A stretch of 64,000 bases of DNA from Peromyscus leucopus (Eukaryota > Chordata > Mammalia > Rodentia > Cricetidae). Location: assembly GCF_004664715.2 (NCBI RefSeq), contig NC_051066.1, positions 83,973,735 to 84,037,734 of the forward strand. The letters are read 5' to 3'. This document shows positions 12,212 to 22,644 of this stretch, in pieces (the first letter of the stretch is position 1; each line of letters starts with the position of its first letter). A program made the position numbers and the translations under genes. The notes under the pieces are model-generated. The model saw only the letters and a list, made by a program, of their open reading frames with translations, was not told the DNA's origin and ran no database searches.

Positions 12212-12348
12212 GGATACGCTTTGGCAAGCTGCTCGGCAAGTGCATAAGCTGTTGGGTCTCGGTCTAAAGCATAGACAGTAATATCCGGTTCCTTCTGCAG
12301 CATGGCTTTTGTGTGTCCTCCTGAACCAAATGTCATATCTAGAAAAAC
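12212..12348 (-). CDS. Mettl15: METTL15 internal exon (RsmH/MraW-type rRNA m4C methyltransferase, SAM-binding core)
   Basis: METTL15 is the mitochondrial homologue of bacterial RsmH and methylates N4 of a cytidine in 12S rRNA in the matrix. Read on the minus strand, the exon gives 45 complete codons with no stop plus two bases (CC) of a split codon. It starts VFLDMTFGSGGHT, which is class I methyltransferase motif I (SAM-binding glycine loop), and continues to YALDRDPTAYALAEQL, whose acidic ALDRDP segment is motif II (SAM ribose contact). This agrees with my memory of mammalian METTL15, which reads FLDMTFGSGGHTKAILQKES. The exon is phase 0 on entry and ends after the second codon base. It keeps several CpGs (in CCG, CGA, GCG and CCG codons) within AT-rich intron, which fits purifying selection. 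An intronless retrocopy would lack the flanking splice sites. The exon gives only a small part of the protein; the neighbouring exons were not found here. Confidence 0.93.
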
Positions 12349-12376
12349 CTTACCAACATAGAAAAAGAAAATTACT
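12349..12376 (-). promoter_or_regulatory. 3' splice site and polypyrimidine tract of the METTL15 exon
   Basis: On the minus strand a pyrimidine-rich run (AATTTTCTTTTTC, about 12361-12374) precedes TATGTTGGTAAG, whose terminal AG is at 12350-12349. Using this AG keeps the VFLDMTFG frame open. The next AG downstream (TTCTAG) lies inside the exon and would remove the conserved VFL residues, so the first AG is preferred. Confidence 0.8.
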
Positions 12377-12662
12377 CTTTAGCATGAACATAAAAACATT
12401 GTTTTGAACTCCTTTAATTTATAGAAGTAGACAACTAGAAACAAACATAAAAATAGTGTTGTTTGCCTTAAATTCAAATTTTCAGAAATGAGACTTGGCT
12501 TTATTTTGAGCTTTAAGTGTTTTAAAAAAGGAAACCTCATCAAAATATCAGTAAAATCCACTAGAAAACCAAGTTATATTAATATTTCCCCATGTGGTCA
12601 AACTGGCCACTCTGCCATGATGCTAGCTCTATAGTGCTTTATAGCTAGTAAAACTGGCTGTG
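12377..12662. other. METTL15 intron immediately upstream of the exon
   Basis: AT-rich, no repeat recognised. Lies between the acceptor tract and the second copy of the 89-bp duplication. Confidence 0.5.
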
Positions 12663-12751
12663 GGTGGATTACATAGATAAATGTTTTTCAGGAAAAAAAT
12701 AGGTTTTCAGAAAGAGTAATTTCTTCTACTCCCAAACAAATATGTTTCCCT
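12663..12751 (+). repeat. 89-bp dispersed duplication, copy B
   Basis: Same sequence and orientation as 10013-10101, with three substitutions. It sits about 315 bp upstream (in gene direction) of the METTL15 exon, and copy A lies about 2.1 kb downstream of it. Confidence 0.9.
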
Positions 12752-13094
12752 GTAATAATAATGTCACATCATTGGAGATGGCTTAAAATAGGAGTGGCTG
12801 ACATCATACTGATTTCATTAAATACTTGCAATGAAATCTAGATATATTCATGAAGGTGGGAATGAGAATAGATATTCCTAAAAACAGTCACAGAACAAAT
12901 AAAATACAATCTGAAAAGTAAAAAACTTAACATATACAAGACAAAAAAGTCAAAGACTTATGTCTAAATAGCTGAGACAAATTCTAAGCTTGTCATTAAA
13001 TTAGGTACATATCTTTGAAAATAACCACCAAAGTAACACAATTCTAATACCTTTAAATGTCTCTATTGTTTAAAAGCAAGGATAATAAAAGACA
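12752..13094. other. Unique-looking AT-rich intron
   Basis: No feature seen. Confidence 0.45.
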
Positions 13095-13295
13095 TAAAAG
13101 AAACTACACAGACTGAGCAGTTTATAGTCATGTATATAAATATATATGTAATATCAATTAATGAAAAAAAGGAGGCCATGAATTTGAAGGAGAGCAAGGA
13201 GAGGTATACTGCAAAATTTGAAGGGAGGAAAGGGGAGGAGGGAATGATTTAGTTATACTACAATCTCAAAAATGAAAGAAATAGTTTTTAGAAAG
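13095..13295 (+). mobile_element. L1 Lx 3'UTR end
   Basis: 'tacacagactgagcagttta', ATAT-rich stretch, 'aaggaggccatgaatttgaa', 'agagcaaggagaggtat', then purine-rich 'gaagggaggaaaggggagg' and 'ctacaatctcaaaaatga' follow the Lx 3' end order. A second copy of the same end lies at 36530-36720. Confidence 0.65.
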
Positions 13296-13448
13296 AAAAT
13301 ACAAAGAATATGCCATTCCATACTACCTAATTAAATATTATTTCTCATCCAAACCATGCCTCTTTGGAGAGTGAAAGATTCACCAATAATTCTACCAGAA
13401 CACTAGAATATATTTAGATGCATATCTTTAAATGTGTGGTTCTTCCCA

Positions 13449-13522
13449 GACATAGAAAGTAGTTAACTTACTTGGTCACACTGTAGACATAGAAAGTAGT
13501 TAACTTACTTGGTCACACTGTA
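13449..13522 (+). repeat. 37-bp tandem duplication (2 copies)
   Basis: The unit beginning GACATAGAAAGTAGTTAACT and ending CACACTGTA occurs at 13449-13485 and 13486-13522 without mismatch. Confidence 0.97.
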
Positions 13523-13970
13523 AACAGAATTGTGAAATTACAGTTGAGCAAGACCCCAGATCTAGACCATAAGAAACAGCGAGCAAATTAGTTGGTTAGG
13601 ACTGATTTGGAAATCAGGCAAATCTGAACACCCTCCCAAAGTCATGCGTTTAGTTTAATGGACTATTTCAATAAGGTCACTGGGAATATAAAATAAAGAC
13701 AATGTAGTGATGTTGGATACAATGAGAATTATCAACCGGAGTTAAAATATATTTAAGTACACATGTTAAAAACTGTATGTACAAACTTCACAAGAAGGGA
13801 AATTCCTGAAATGGATTAAAATGTGTCTACTCCTTGAACATTAAAACCTACTTAATCTGGAGGAAGTCTTCTCACTAAAATAGAAAGAAGATGGCCATGA
13901 AACAAAGTGAACTAAACATGGTAAAAAAAAAATGTACAAGCAGCATTGACACAATTTTTTTACTTACTTT
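13523..13970. other. Unique-looking intronic sequence
   Basis: No gene or repeat recognised. Confidence 0.45.
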
Positions 13971-14150
13971 TTTATGTGGTGTGTATATAATCTATGATTC
14001 TGTATCACATGTGTGGTGCATGTATATGGACATGTGTGTATTGGGTGGGTACATGTGCCTGGCTTTATGTGGGCTCTGGGGCTTTGAACTCAGGATCTCA
14101 CACATGTATGGTAAGTTGTTTTTACAGTTAGCCATTTCCCCAGCACCAGC
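13971..14150 (-). repeat. B3-like SINE, antisense, diverged
   Basis: 'tgtggtgcatgtatatggac', 'ggctttgaactcaggatctc' and 'gccatttccccagcacc' follow an antisense tRNA-derived SINE. TG-rich 5' part. Confidence 0.5.
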
Positions 14151-14267
14151 ATAAAAAAATTTACAGAACTTAACAATATACTTCTACCAGCATTGGTACA
14201 AAAAGCATGGATATATATTTTATACTACTTTAAAAAGTAATTTTTCATTTTAAGAAATTCACATTTG

Positions 14268-14505
14268 GAGGGGCTGTAGAAGACTTAGTGGTCAAGAGCA
14301 CTGGTTGTTCTTCGAGTGAATTCTGTTTCAGTTCCCAGCATCCACTTGGAAGCTCACAACCATCTGTAACTGGAGTTCCAGAAAATACAAAGCTTTCTTG
14401 TGGCTTCTGCTGGCATCAGGGATGTGTACTGTACATAGACATACATGCAAAAAAACCCCACATATGCACATGAAATATAAGCAAATAAATATCTTAAAGG
14501 AGAAA
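14268..14505 (+). repeat. B2 SINE
   Basis: Head 'aggggctgtagaagacttag' and 'tcaagagcactggttgttct', then 'cagttcccagcatccacttg' and 'ctcacaaccatctgtaactg', ending in an AATAAATAT tail with an AATAAA signal. Confidence 0.85.
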
Positions 14506-14899
14506 GACATGCACAAATCTCAGGATCAGATAACTTTTTTTCCCAGTGTATATCTTCATGTTCTTAGTGAGTAAGCAAAAATCTTCTAAGTTACAAATCT
14601 TCTATCCATCCTTATCTCTGTTTTAAAGTCATTTCAGCATAATTTAAACAAAGAACTTTCCCCAGACAAAGCTCATATAGTATCAACATCAAATACTGCC
14701 CAGAAAACTGGATTTAAATAAACAATTTTCAAATGATTAACTTGTCACAGGTCAAATAAATCCCAAAAAGTTTGTTAAAAGGTGTGGTTTTCTTATTTAA
14801 AAGTATTCTGGAATATTTGAGATGATGATTACAACTTACACTATTGATTTTTAAATATATCATGATTATGTTCTTGGAGATGTACTATTTCCTTGATTT

Positions 14900-15005
14900 T
14901 TTTTTTATCCTTGTGTGATTGGACACCAGATGGCCTGGGAATTGAACCTGGGTCCTCTAGAACATTAGTCAGTGCTCTTAACTGCTAAGCCATCTCTCTC
15001 CTCCA
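14900..15005 (-). repeat. B2-type SINE, antisense, truncated
   Basis: 'gggaattgaacctgggtcct' and 'gtgctcttaactgctaagcc' then 'atctctctcctc' are the antisense B2 head. The T-run at 14900-14908 may be its tail remnant. Confidence 0.8.
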
Positions 15006-17240
15006 GAGTACTATCAATCAAGAAAGTTTCTGCATGAGAATAAAAATCATTTATTACTAGACACAGCAAGCAAAAAGTGGGAGATAAATGGGATTTATGA
15101 AACAAGAAGTGAACAGTACCACATGTCCTGGGGAAATGGGTGACCCGAGCCATCACTTTTCACTTTTAAAATTATAATATGCATTATGATTTTTTCACTC
15201 TCATGGACAGTTAATATGACATTAGGTGACATTTTTCATTCTCACAAGTTGATAATATAGTAGAAAACTTTATCCTTGATGCACCCTTTTCTTAGTAATT
15301 TACAAAACAAATCAACATGCTTCAAATAACCCTTTTCATAAGCCTCCTCTATAAATACGTCACAAATATAATCTCATGCTACCTACTACAACTTACTTAA
15401 TTAAAAAAAATCAAACTTACTGTTGATATTGAATTTATTCTAGATAATTCAATTATTAACTGCATAGCCCTGACTACATCATCTTAGTTCTCTGAGCTTC
15501 AGGAGTTTCTCCAGGAAGAAAGGGAAATGATTTTACAGTTTACCAAGCATGAGAGTAATCCTGTTTGCTCTAAGGAAAACATAGGGAAGGAAAATGGACA
15601 AGTGGAAATCGTCAGTTTTTTGTAAAAGAAAAAGGCAAAAGATGATGTCAGCAACTGAGATGACACGAAGGCTGTTTGATCAACACCAACTCCTCCAGTA
15701 TTCTTCCTAAACAAATTAAAAGGAGAGGGAGTGACAGAGGAGGAGAACAATAAAACTGTGAACAGCTACCAAAAAGCACAGCAGATTGGCACTGTAGACG
15801 TCAAACCATGAAGTTTAACTGTGGATCAGCCATCCCGACTAGGATCCATCAGGTCCGAGGGAAAATGTCTTTCATCCATGCTCCTTCTCTTCCTCTCTCC
15901 TTCCTCTCCTCTCAGGCTCTAAGTCTTCTTCCTCCTTCCCTCCACCCCACTCCTTGTGCCAGGATGAGTTCTGAGGTGTGCTTCGTTATCTCTTGCACTC
16001 TTCCTTCTCTTTTTAGGCAGGTGTTTTTTTTAATAATATATGTTCCTTGTGGGTTTTTTTTTTTTTTTGGCACAGGGAAAAAAGAAAAAAAATTGTTTTA
16101 TATTTCCTATCTTTTGGAGACTACCGAAACCATTTTATTGCAAAGAAGCACTGCATCTTTTAGCAAAAATAAATGGGAAATGCTGGTTAAACAGCAGAGA
16201 AACTGTATTTAAGAAGAGATACTTCTCTGACACTGGATAGAGGAAAGAGAAAAGATGGACAAGTCATGACTTGACTAGTATCCAATGAGAGCATTATTCT
16301 AGATGACGGACCGAAAGGGTGGCCTCTCAGTTAGGGAGTACCAGTAGTTCTTGCGATGTCTGTGTCCCTCTGTGGCACACAACAGCATCATTTCTGGTTT
16401 TGGTGAGTATGTATAAGCAGAACAAAAGGACTCAGAAAAATTCACTGGGGCATACCATGAGTAATGGCATGCAGGCACATGCACATTTCAAGATGAGGGG
16501 ACATGTGGGGAAGAAGGAAGACAGTTTCTTCTCAGAATAAAAATAAAAGTGGTTTAAAGAAGAAATAAACTACTTCCCACTTAATTTGGTGGAATGAGGA
16601 CAGATCAATAGTAAGTACATTAATGCATCCTTGTTGATATGACATGAACAAAAAAGCTAAGGATCCCAAGGTCACCACTTAGAATCAGGTGACACCAAGG
16701 AGCATGCATCAGTCAAGAAAGAGCTGCCAAAATGGAGGCCTCAGTACTCTAAGCAAAAGCTGTCAACTGCTGCAGACCATCAAACTGTTATTGACAAGTA
16801 AATTGATTCATTAAAAATGAGAACTCTTGAGAACACTAATAATTTATAATTCATTGTAATGTTTAATTCTGTAACATGTTTTGTTTGTCGGTGAGCAATC
16901 TTTACATTTAAAATAAAAAAAGTATTTTTTGCTTTACATTAACTGTTTTTGATATAATAATTAATATTGTATCTCCATAATCACCTAAAATCAAAGAAAT
17001 TATCCTGTTGTACCTATTTCTTTGCAGTGAATTAACAATTGAACCACAGCTGTCGATCTGATTTGGACATGGGAAAGAAAAAATTTCAGAGCAAAAAGTT
17101 ATATAACTGAATATCCAAATCCTTCAATTTATGAAGAGACTGAAGAAGGTCCAGAAGGAAGATGGTTGAAGGCAATGTTATCACTAAATCTGTCACCCAA
17201 TAATATTCCCCTATCAAAGTGATATCACTGAAATGCAAAT
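15006..17240. other. Long unique-looking intronic stretch
   Basis: No gene or clear mobile element seen over about 2.2 kb. Contains a pyrimidine-rich segment at about 15880-15955 and T/A homopolymers at 16060-16090. The 134-codon open frame at 15808-16212 is low-complexity at its end and unlike any family I know. Confidence 0.55.
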
Positions 17241-17420
17241 GATTTTTTCTCTTTCTTTCTTTCATTTCATTTCATTGTTCAAGACAGGGTTTCTCTGTTT
17301 AGCTCTGGATGTTCTGGAACTCTCTCTATAGACCAGGCTGGCCCTGAACTCAAGAGATCCACCTGCCTGTGCCTCCCCAGTCTTGGGATCAAAGACATGG
17401 GCCTAAGGCTGAGCTTTGCT
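17241..17420 (-). repeat. B1 SINE, antisense, diverged
   Basis: A CTTT/CATTT-rich tail is followed by 'aagacagggtttctctgttt', 'agaccaggctggccctgaac' and 'gatccacctgcctgtgcctc'. The 5' end is decayed. Confidence 0.88.
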
Positions 17421-18159
17421 TCATAGGTCTTCATCATACATAAAAGCAACTACTATTTTACCATTTCATTTTGTTCAGGGTGTTTATGAAGATAAGCTGG
17501 TTGAATATATTCTAAGAACAAACAACTGTTTTGCATGTTGCCTGGTATAAATATTGCTTGCTTTTGTCACAAGCTCTGATGAAGACAGAAGAACTCACAG
17601 GTTATAGCTTTAAGGTCTTTTTTTTTAATTTAAAAATAGTAACCAAAATTAAAATGAAACATTAAAACCAAAACATCATAGATGGATAAAGCTAATAATC
17701 ACAAATAAGTTTAATTTAATTCTCTACTCATACAAATTTTCATTTTTCTGGACTATACTTAGCCCTATATTTGCATGCTTTCTATGTCTGGAAGTCTCTG
17801 AGACTATGGTAATGCTCCTTACTGAATATGGAAAGTGATAAGAGACCAGTGTACCTGAAATCATCAACAGGGACTAAGAAATTGATAAACTGATTTCTTT
17901 TCAATATAGCAGTTCTAATCATTAAAAAATTCACATTGGAACACCATTGCTAAAATTGGACATGAAGAAATTTTTAGCCATGAACAGCATGAGGGCAGAT
18001 CTCCCAATTACATTTTCCTAATGTTGATTAGTCATTTCCAATCTGTGCAAGATTTTTAATAGTAAGTTAGCATCTGAATTTGGAAAGAATATGGCCTGGC
18101 TTCACTTTCTTCCTAAGAATTTTTTTCCTGGTAATTTTTAATTTTGACTTTTTTTTTTT
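17421..18159. other. Unique-looking intronic sequence
   Basis: No feature recognised. Confidence 0.5.
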
Positions 18160-18172
18160 AAGAAATAAAATG

Positions 18173-19157
18173 TTGGATTCCTGAACTCCGACTAATGTTT
18201 GGCTGTGGGTCTCTGCATATGCTGCCATCAGTTGCTGGATGATGCCTCTCTGACAACAATTGAGTTAGGCACCAATCTGGTTACAGGAGATGGCCAGTTC
18301 AGGCTACTCATCTACTATTGCTAGAAGTCTAACCTGGGCTCCTTGCCATAGACTTCTGGGGGTTTCTCCTGAGCCAGGTTTCTGACCAACCCCAAAATTG
18401 CCCCTCAGTGCTCTCCTACTCCATGACTCCCAACCTGATTGCTCATGTTCCCTTCTCCACCTGCCCTAAGTCTACTCACAAAATCTCTTCTATTTCCCTT
18501 TCCCAGGGAGATCTGGGTGTCCCCCCATGAACTCTCCTGGTAACCTAGTCTCTCTGGGTCTGTGGATGGTAGCAAAGTTATCCTTTATTTTACAGTGAAA
18601 ATCCACTTATGAGGACTCACTCATGTTTGTCTTTATTGGTCTGGGTTACCTCACTCAGGATTATATTTTCTAGTTCCATCAGAGGAGAAAGGAGTATAAG
18701 AACCAGAATGTTGGTCAAGGGTGCCATGGGAAGGCTCGCACAATAAACTAACCTCAGACTGAACCTACAACTAGGAAGCCTGCATGAGACTGACCCAGGT
18801 ACTCTGCATATATGATACAGAAGCCTGGTCCTCTATGGGACTCCTAACAGCGAAACAGGGGCTGTCTCTGACACTTTTGCTGGTTTTTGAGACCCTATTC
18901 CTCATACTGGGTTGCCTTGCCAAGCCTTAACACATGGGGAGGTGCTTAGTCATACTGCAACTTGATATGCCATGTTTTATTGATACTCACAGGAGACCTG
19001 CCCTTTCCTTGAGGGAGCCAGAAGAGTAGGGGATTGGGGCATAGGAGTGGAGGGATCGGGGAGAGGGGCTGGAAGGGGAGTATGGGAGGGAGACTGCAGC
19101 TGGTATGTAAAATAAATAGATGAATAAATAAAATAAAATGACATGTACCCCCTCAAA
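18173..19157 (+). mobile_element. 5'-inverted (twin-primed) truncated L1
   Basis: 18173-18680 is antisense L1 running from 3'UTR (left) to ORF2 C-terminus (right, ending 'ttctagttccatc'). From 18681 the strand switches and 3'UTR continues in sense to a G-rich purine tract and 'ggtatgtaaaataaata'. The inverted part ends in L1 coordinates about where the sense part begins, which is the twin-priming signature. Candidate target duplication aagaaataaaatg (18160-18172) and aagaaataaagtg (19158-19170), 12 of 13 matching. Confidence 0.85.
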
Positions 19158-19170
19158 AAGAAATAAAGTG

Positions 19171-20614
19171 ACTTAAAAATATTTGCAGTTACATTTCACT
19201 TGTCAACAATAAATTCTAGCCTGAATTACTGAAATACACAAAACACATACTGAACTTTAGAGATTTTTTTTAGGAAATAGACACATTTTGCACGGCATTC
19301 ATCCATGTTCTGTATATTAATTGAGCATTCTGCACTGATAGAGCCATAGCAGGCAATACAAATATTGTGTATAGGCTCTCCAGTCTGATGTGGGAATTTG
19401 AGAACGCAAAGAAATAATTATAACATCAATAAAATGGAATCTACAATATCAGAAAGGAGAAAAGAAACAGGAAAAATGAATAATCTTCAGGTATTTCCAA
19501 ATGTTTTGCTGTTTACTGAAAATTATTCCCTCCTTAGTTCATATGTTAGAATTGTGAAGCAGAAAACTTAGGAAACATGTTGAAAAGATGGTATCAAATC
19601 AAATTATGTTGCTCTTGAAAGACTGAAGCAAAGAATTTATATTATTTTAGCTAAAAATGGGGCACTTTGAGCATTATTCTTATCAGTGATAGTGAGGAAA
19701 GAACCTTGTGCCTTGTGCATGTCAGGCAAGCATTTAAGAATCTTAGAAGTATAAGCCCTTCCCAAATAATTCTTAAGACACAATAGCATTAAGTAGATAG
19801 TAGGCTGTAAGAAATAGTGGTTTAGAGACTTCTATTTCTATAGTAACTAGATTGCAGGCAAGAAGGTGCTGAACAGGCTGATGGGAGGAAGGCTTATTAC
19901 AAGAACATAGCAAAGTGTATGTTTCCTTCATGTCAAGAACAACCCCAGACATTTCATTGCTATTATTTATTCATTGAAAAGTAAATATAAAATCACATGT
20001 AACCAAATAATTCTCAAATTCTGGGATATCGTAATTAGTAATGTTCTACAGAGGACAAAAAAAGAAAGGGTTAAACAAATTGTCTAACCACAGTGAATGT
20101 CAGGTACATATTGTATAAACATTATTCTTTCCTGAACCTATACTATGATCTACTTTGCATTTATAGACTAGACTAGAATAGACTAATTGGATGTGGTGGG
20201 TGGAAACTTTGAGAAATGAAAACTAGTCATAAAGCATGGCATCGGGGTACTGAAGGATTATAAAAACTACTTATTTCACAATTAAATGTTCAGCACTCAT
20301 TGAGTGCTACAGAACACTGCTGTCTGGATAAGGAATAATTGTTTCTGTCTTAAACTGAGCAAAGCTGTCATTACTCAAAGAAATCCCCTCATAAGATTGG
20401 GCTACCTAACATACCCTCCTGGAGAGAACTCACCAGACCCATGGAGCACAAGAGGGATACAACAACAGTCTCTATATTTTAATAGTTCATATAATTCTTA
20501 CAAATCCTAAAAAAAAAAAAAAATTCTCATCTCACGAAAGTGTATAATGAGATCACTGCAGAAAATAAGACTTGGAGGCACAATTAGGACAGAAGCAGAA
20601 AAAAAGATAAACCT
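19171..20614. other. Unique-looking intronic sequence with an old SINE trace
   Basis: At 19690-19765 'accttgtgccttgtgcatgt', 'caggcaagcattt' and 'aagccctt' suggest a decayed antisense ID/B4 fragment. The rest shows no feature. Confidence 0.45.
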
Positions 20615-20940
20615 TTCTTGTGTGGGGGAGGAGTAAGTGTTTACATGCGGGTGTACTCAGCCAAGCATACATGTGTATGCATAGGGCAGAGGTCAACTTT
20701 GGGTGTTTTCTCTGCCTCAGTTCATGAGACAAGGTCTCTCACTGGTCTGGAACTTAGTGTTTTGGCTAGAGTGCCTCGGCATCCAGCCCCTAGAACCCAG
20801 CCATCTCTAACTTAGTTACTGGGGATACAGGAATGCTGCACCATTCCAAGCTTTTATGCCCCGGCTACAGAATTTGCACTCAAGTCTTCATGTTTGTGCA
20901 ACAAGCACTTTACCCACGAAGCTGTGTCTCCAGCTAAGAC
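20615..20940 (-). repeat. Old tRNA-derived SINE (B3/B4-like), antisense
   Basis: 'cagttcatgagacaaggtct', 'actggtctggaacttagtgt', 'caagtcttcatgtttgtgca', 'acaagcactttacccacga' and 'gtctccagct' follow an antisense SINE of this type. Related to 26455-26690. Confidence 0.5.
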
Positions 20941-20984
20941 AATTATTTCTTCTCTGCTCCTTTCATAGTTGCTCTCTGTGCCTT

Positions 20985-21110
20985 GAGCTAGGCATGATGA
21001 CAGGCATCTGTAATCTCAGTAACTAGTACTTGGGAAGTTGATAGAGGAATATCTTCAGTTCTAGACATAACAAAACAATGACTCAACTTTAAAAATAAAA
21101 ATGGTAATGG
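20985..21110 (+). repeat. B1/B4-like SINE relic
   Basis: 'taggcatgatgacaggcatc', 'tgtaatctcagtaactagta' and 'cttgggaagttgatagagga' are B1-like landmarks at high divergence. Confidence 0.5.
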
Positions 21111-21183
21111 GATAACCTTTTTACACCAGAAGAAAATGGAAAATATGAGAAGATGCAGGGATCCTGATAGAAAAGGCAAAGCA

Positions 21184-21481
<298 letters not shown>

Positions 21482-21496
21482 AGAAAAGGCAAAGCA

Positions 21497-22309
21497 TCTT
21501 AAGAACTTCACTGTGGACCATGGTTCATTTGGGTATCCCCACAGACATCACATCTGGTGCATTGGCTGCGGCATCTATTGCTGGAAGGGTACTGCCTATG
21601 AAACTGTTACTCTGACATCATTTAAAGCTTACAGGCATTCAATCAGCTATGTAGGAAGAGTAGTGTAACAACAGTGATTACACAGCTACACTTTGACCTG
21701 GCAAACCAGTTCAGTCATTCTAGATTAGAGAAGATGTTATTCCTCTACAGCAGCAGTTCTCAACCTTCATGCCTTCCCTTTATGTGTGTATTCTTTAACT
21801 TTAGTGAAAGGCTCTTTTCATTGCAATTTAATAAAAAATATAAAAAAGAATCTTACAAAAGGAATTTAGCTGTGTAAATCTAATCATTTTTGTGTTGTAA
21901 ACTTGAGGCAGTGAAGTGAGGGGCACTTCTGGGGACAGATTTTGAAAAGAATACTAAAAAATGAAAATCTACAGCTATAATAGTTCAGTAATGCATCGGA
22001 TTAGCAAAGAAGCTCGATTTCTAGCAACACTTAAGAAAAATCACACTCTAATTATACTTTTAAAACACATCCTAAAAAACTCGATGCACGTAAAAATGCT
22101 GAATTACTTTGATTACAAACACACATACTATGAAGCAGCCTCAGGGAATACTAGGGCCCTGGAGGGGACAAAGCACACATTTGCAACATGGAATACAGAG
22201 GAGAATCTCAGATGTAACTGGTGAAAAATGAGCTTTCTGACAAGGTTATTCAGACACCCTGATAAAAATAATGTGTGTGGCCAGTTCCAGACTTGCTGCC
22301 CATGATGCT
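21497..22309. other. Intronic sequence with a possible hAT-like relic
   Basis: 'cagcagttctcaaccttcat' at 21751-21770 and 'ctcttttcattgcaattta' near 21811 resemble the rodent URR1-type non-autonomous hAT element. The rest is unclassified. Low confidence. Confidence 0.35.
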
Positions 22310-22640
22310 GAGCCACCTTTGCTTGGTCAGTTATTTCTTCTCTTCCTTCTCTCTCCCCACATCCTACTGAGAAGGTCAAGGCATGAGACTACTTCCAAAC
22401 CTAGAGCCTGTGACCCTTCTTTCTTATGTGACCACTATGACAGGTAAGCTACTTCTTCCCTTTCCCATCCCCCTCTACCACCACCCCCATCCCACAAGTC
22501 CAGGTCCAGACGGGTGGACTTAGAACTTGCTTGGTTCAAGAGCCACCTTTGACTGGTAAGGCTCTCATTTCCACTCCCACAGTTCCCTACTCTCATTGCC
22601 ATCCTTTATGTTTACAGGCCTAGATATATATCTCCTAGGA
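22310..22640 (+). repeat. Degenerate tandem repeat, about 115-bp period, three units
   Basis: Phase marks are 'gagccacctttgcttggtca' at 22310, 'tgaccactatgacaggtaag' at 22429 and 'gagccacctttgactggtaa' at 22540. Each is followed by a C/T-rich stretch (TTCTTCTCTTCC-like). Period 111-119. It abuts the L1 ORF2 relic that starts near 22645. Family unknown to me. Confidence 0.6.
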
Positions 22641-22644
22641 AACC

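Noticed and set aside
15808..16212. 134-codon plus frame, considered as an exon or small protein
   Set aside because: Ends in homopolymer-derived FFFFF/KKEKK, no family resemblance, no splice frame matching METTL15.
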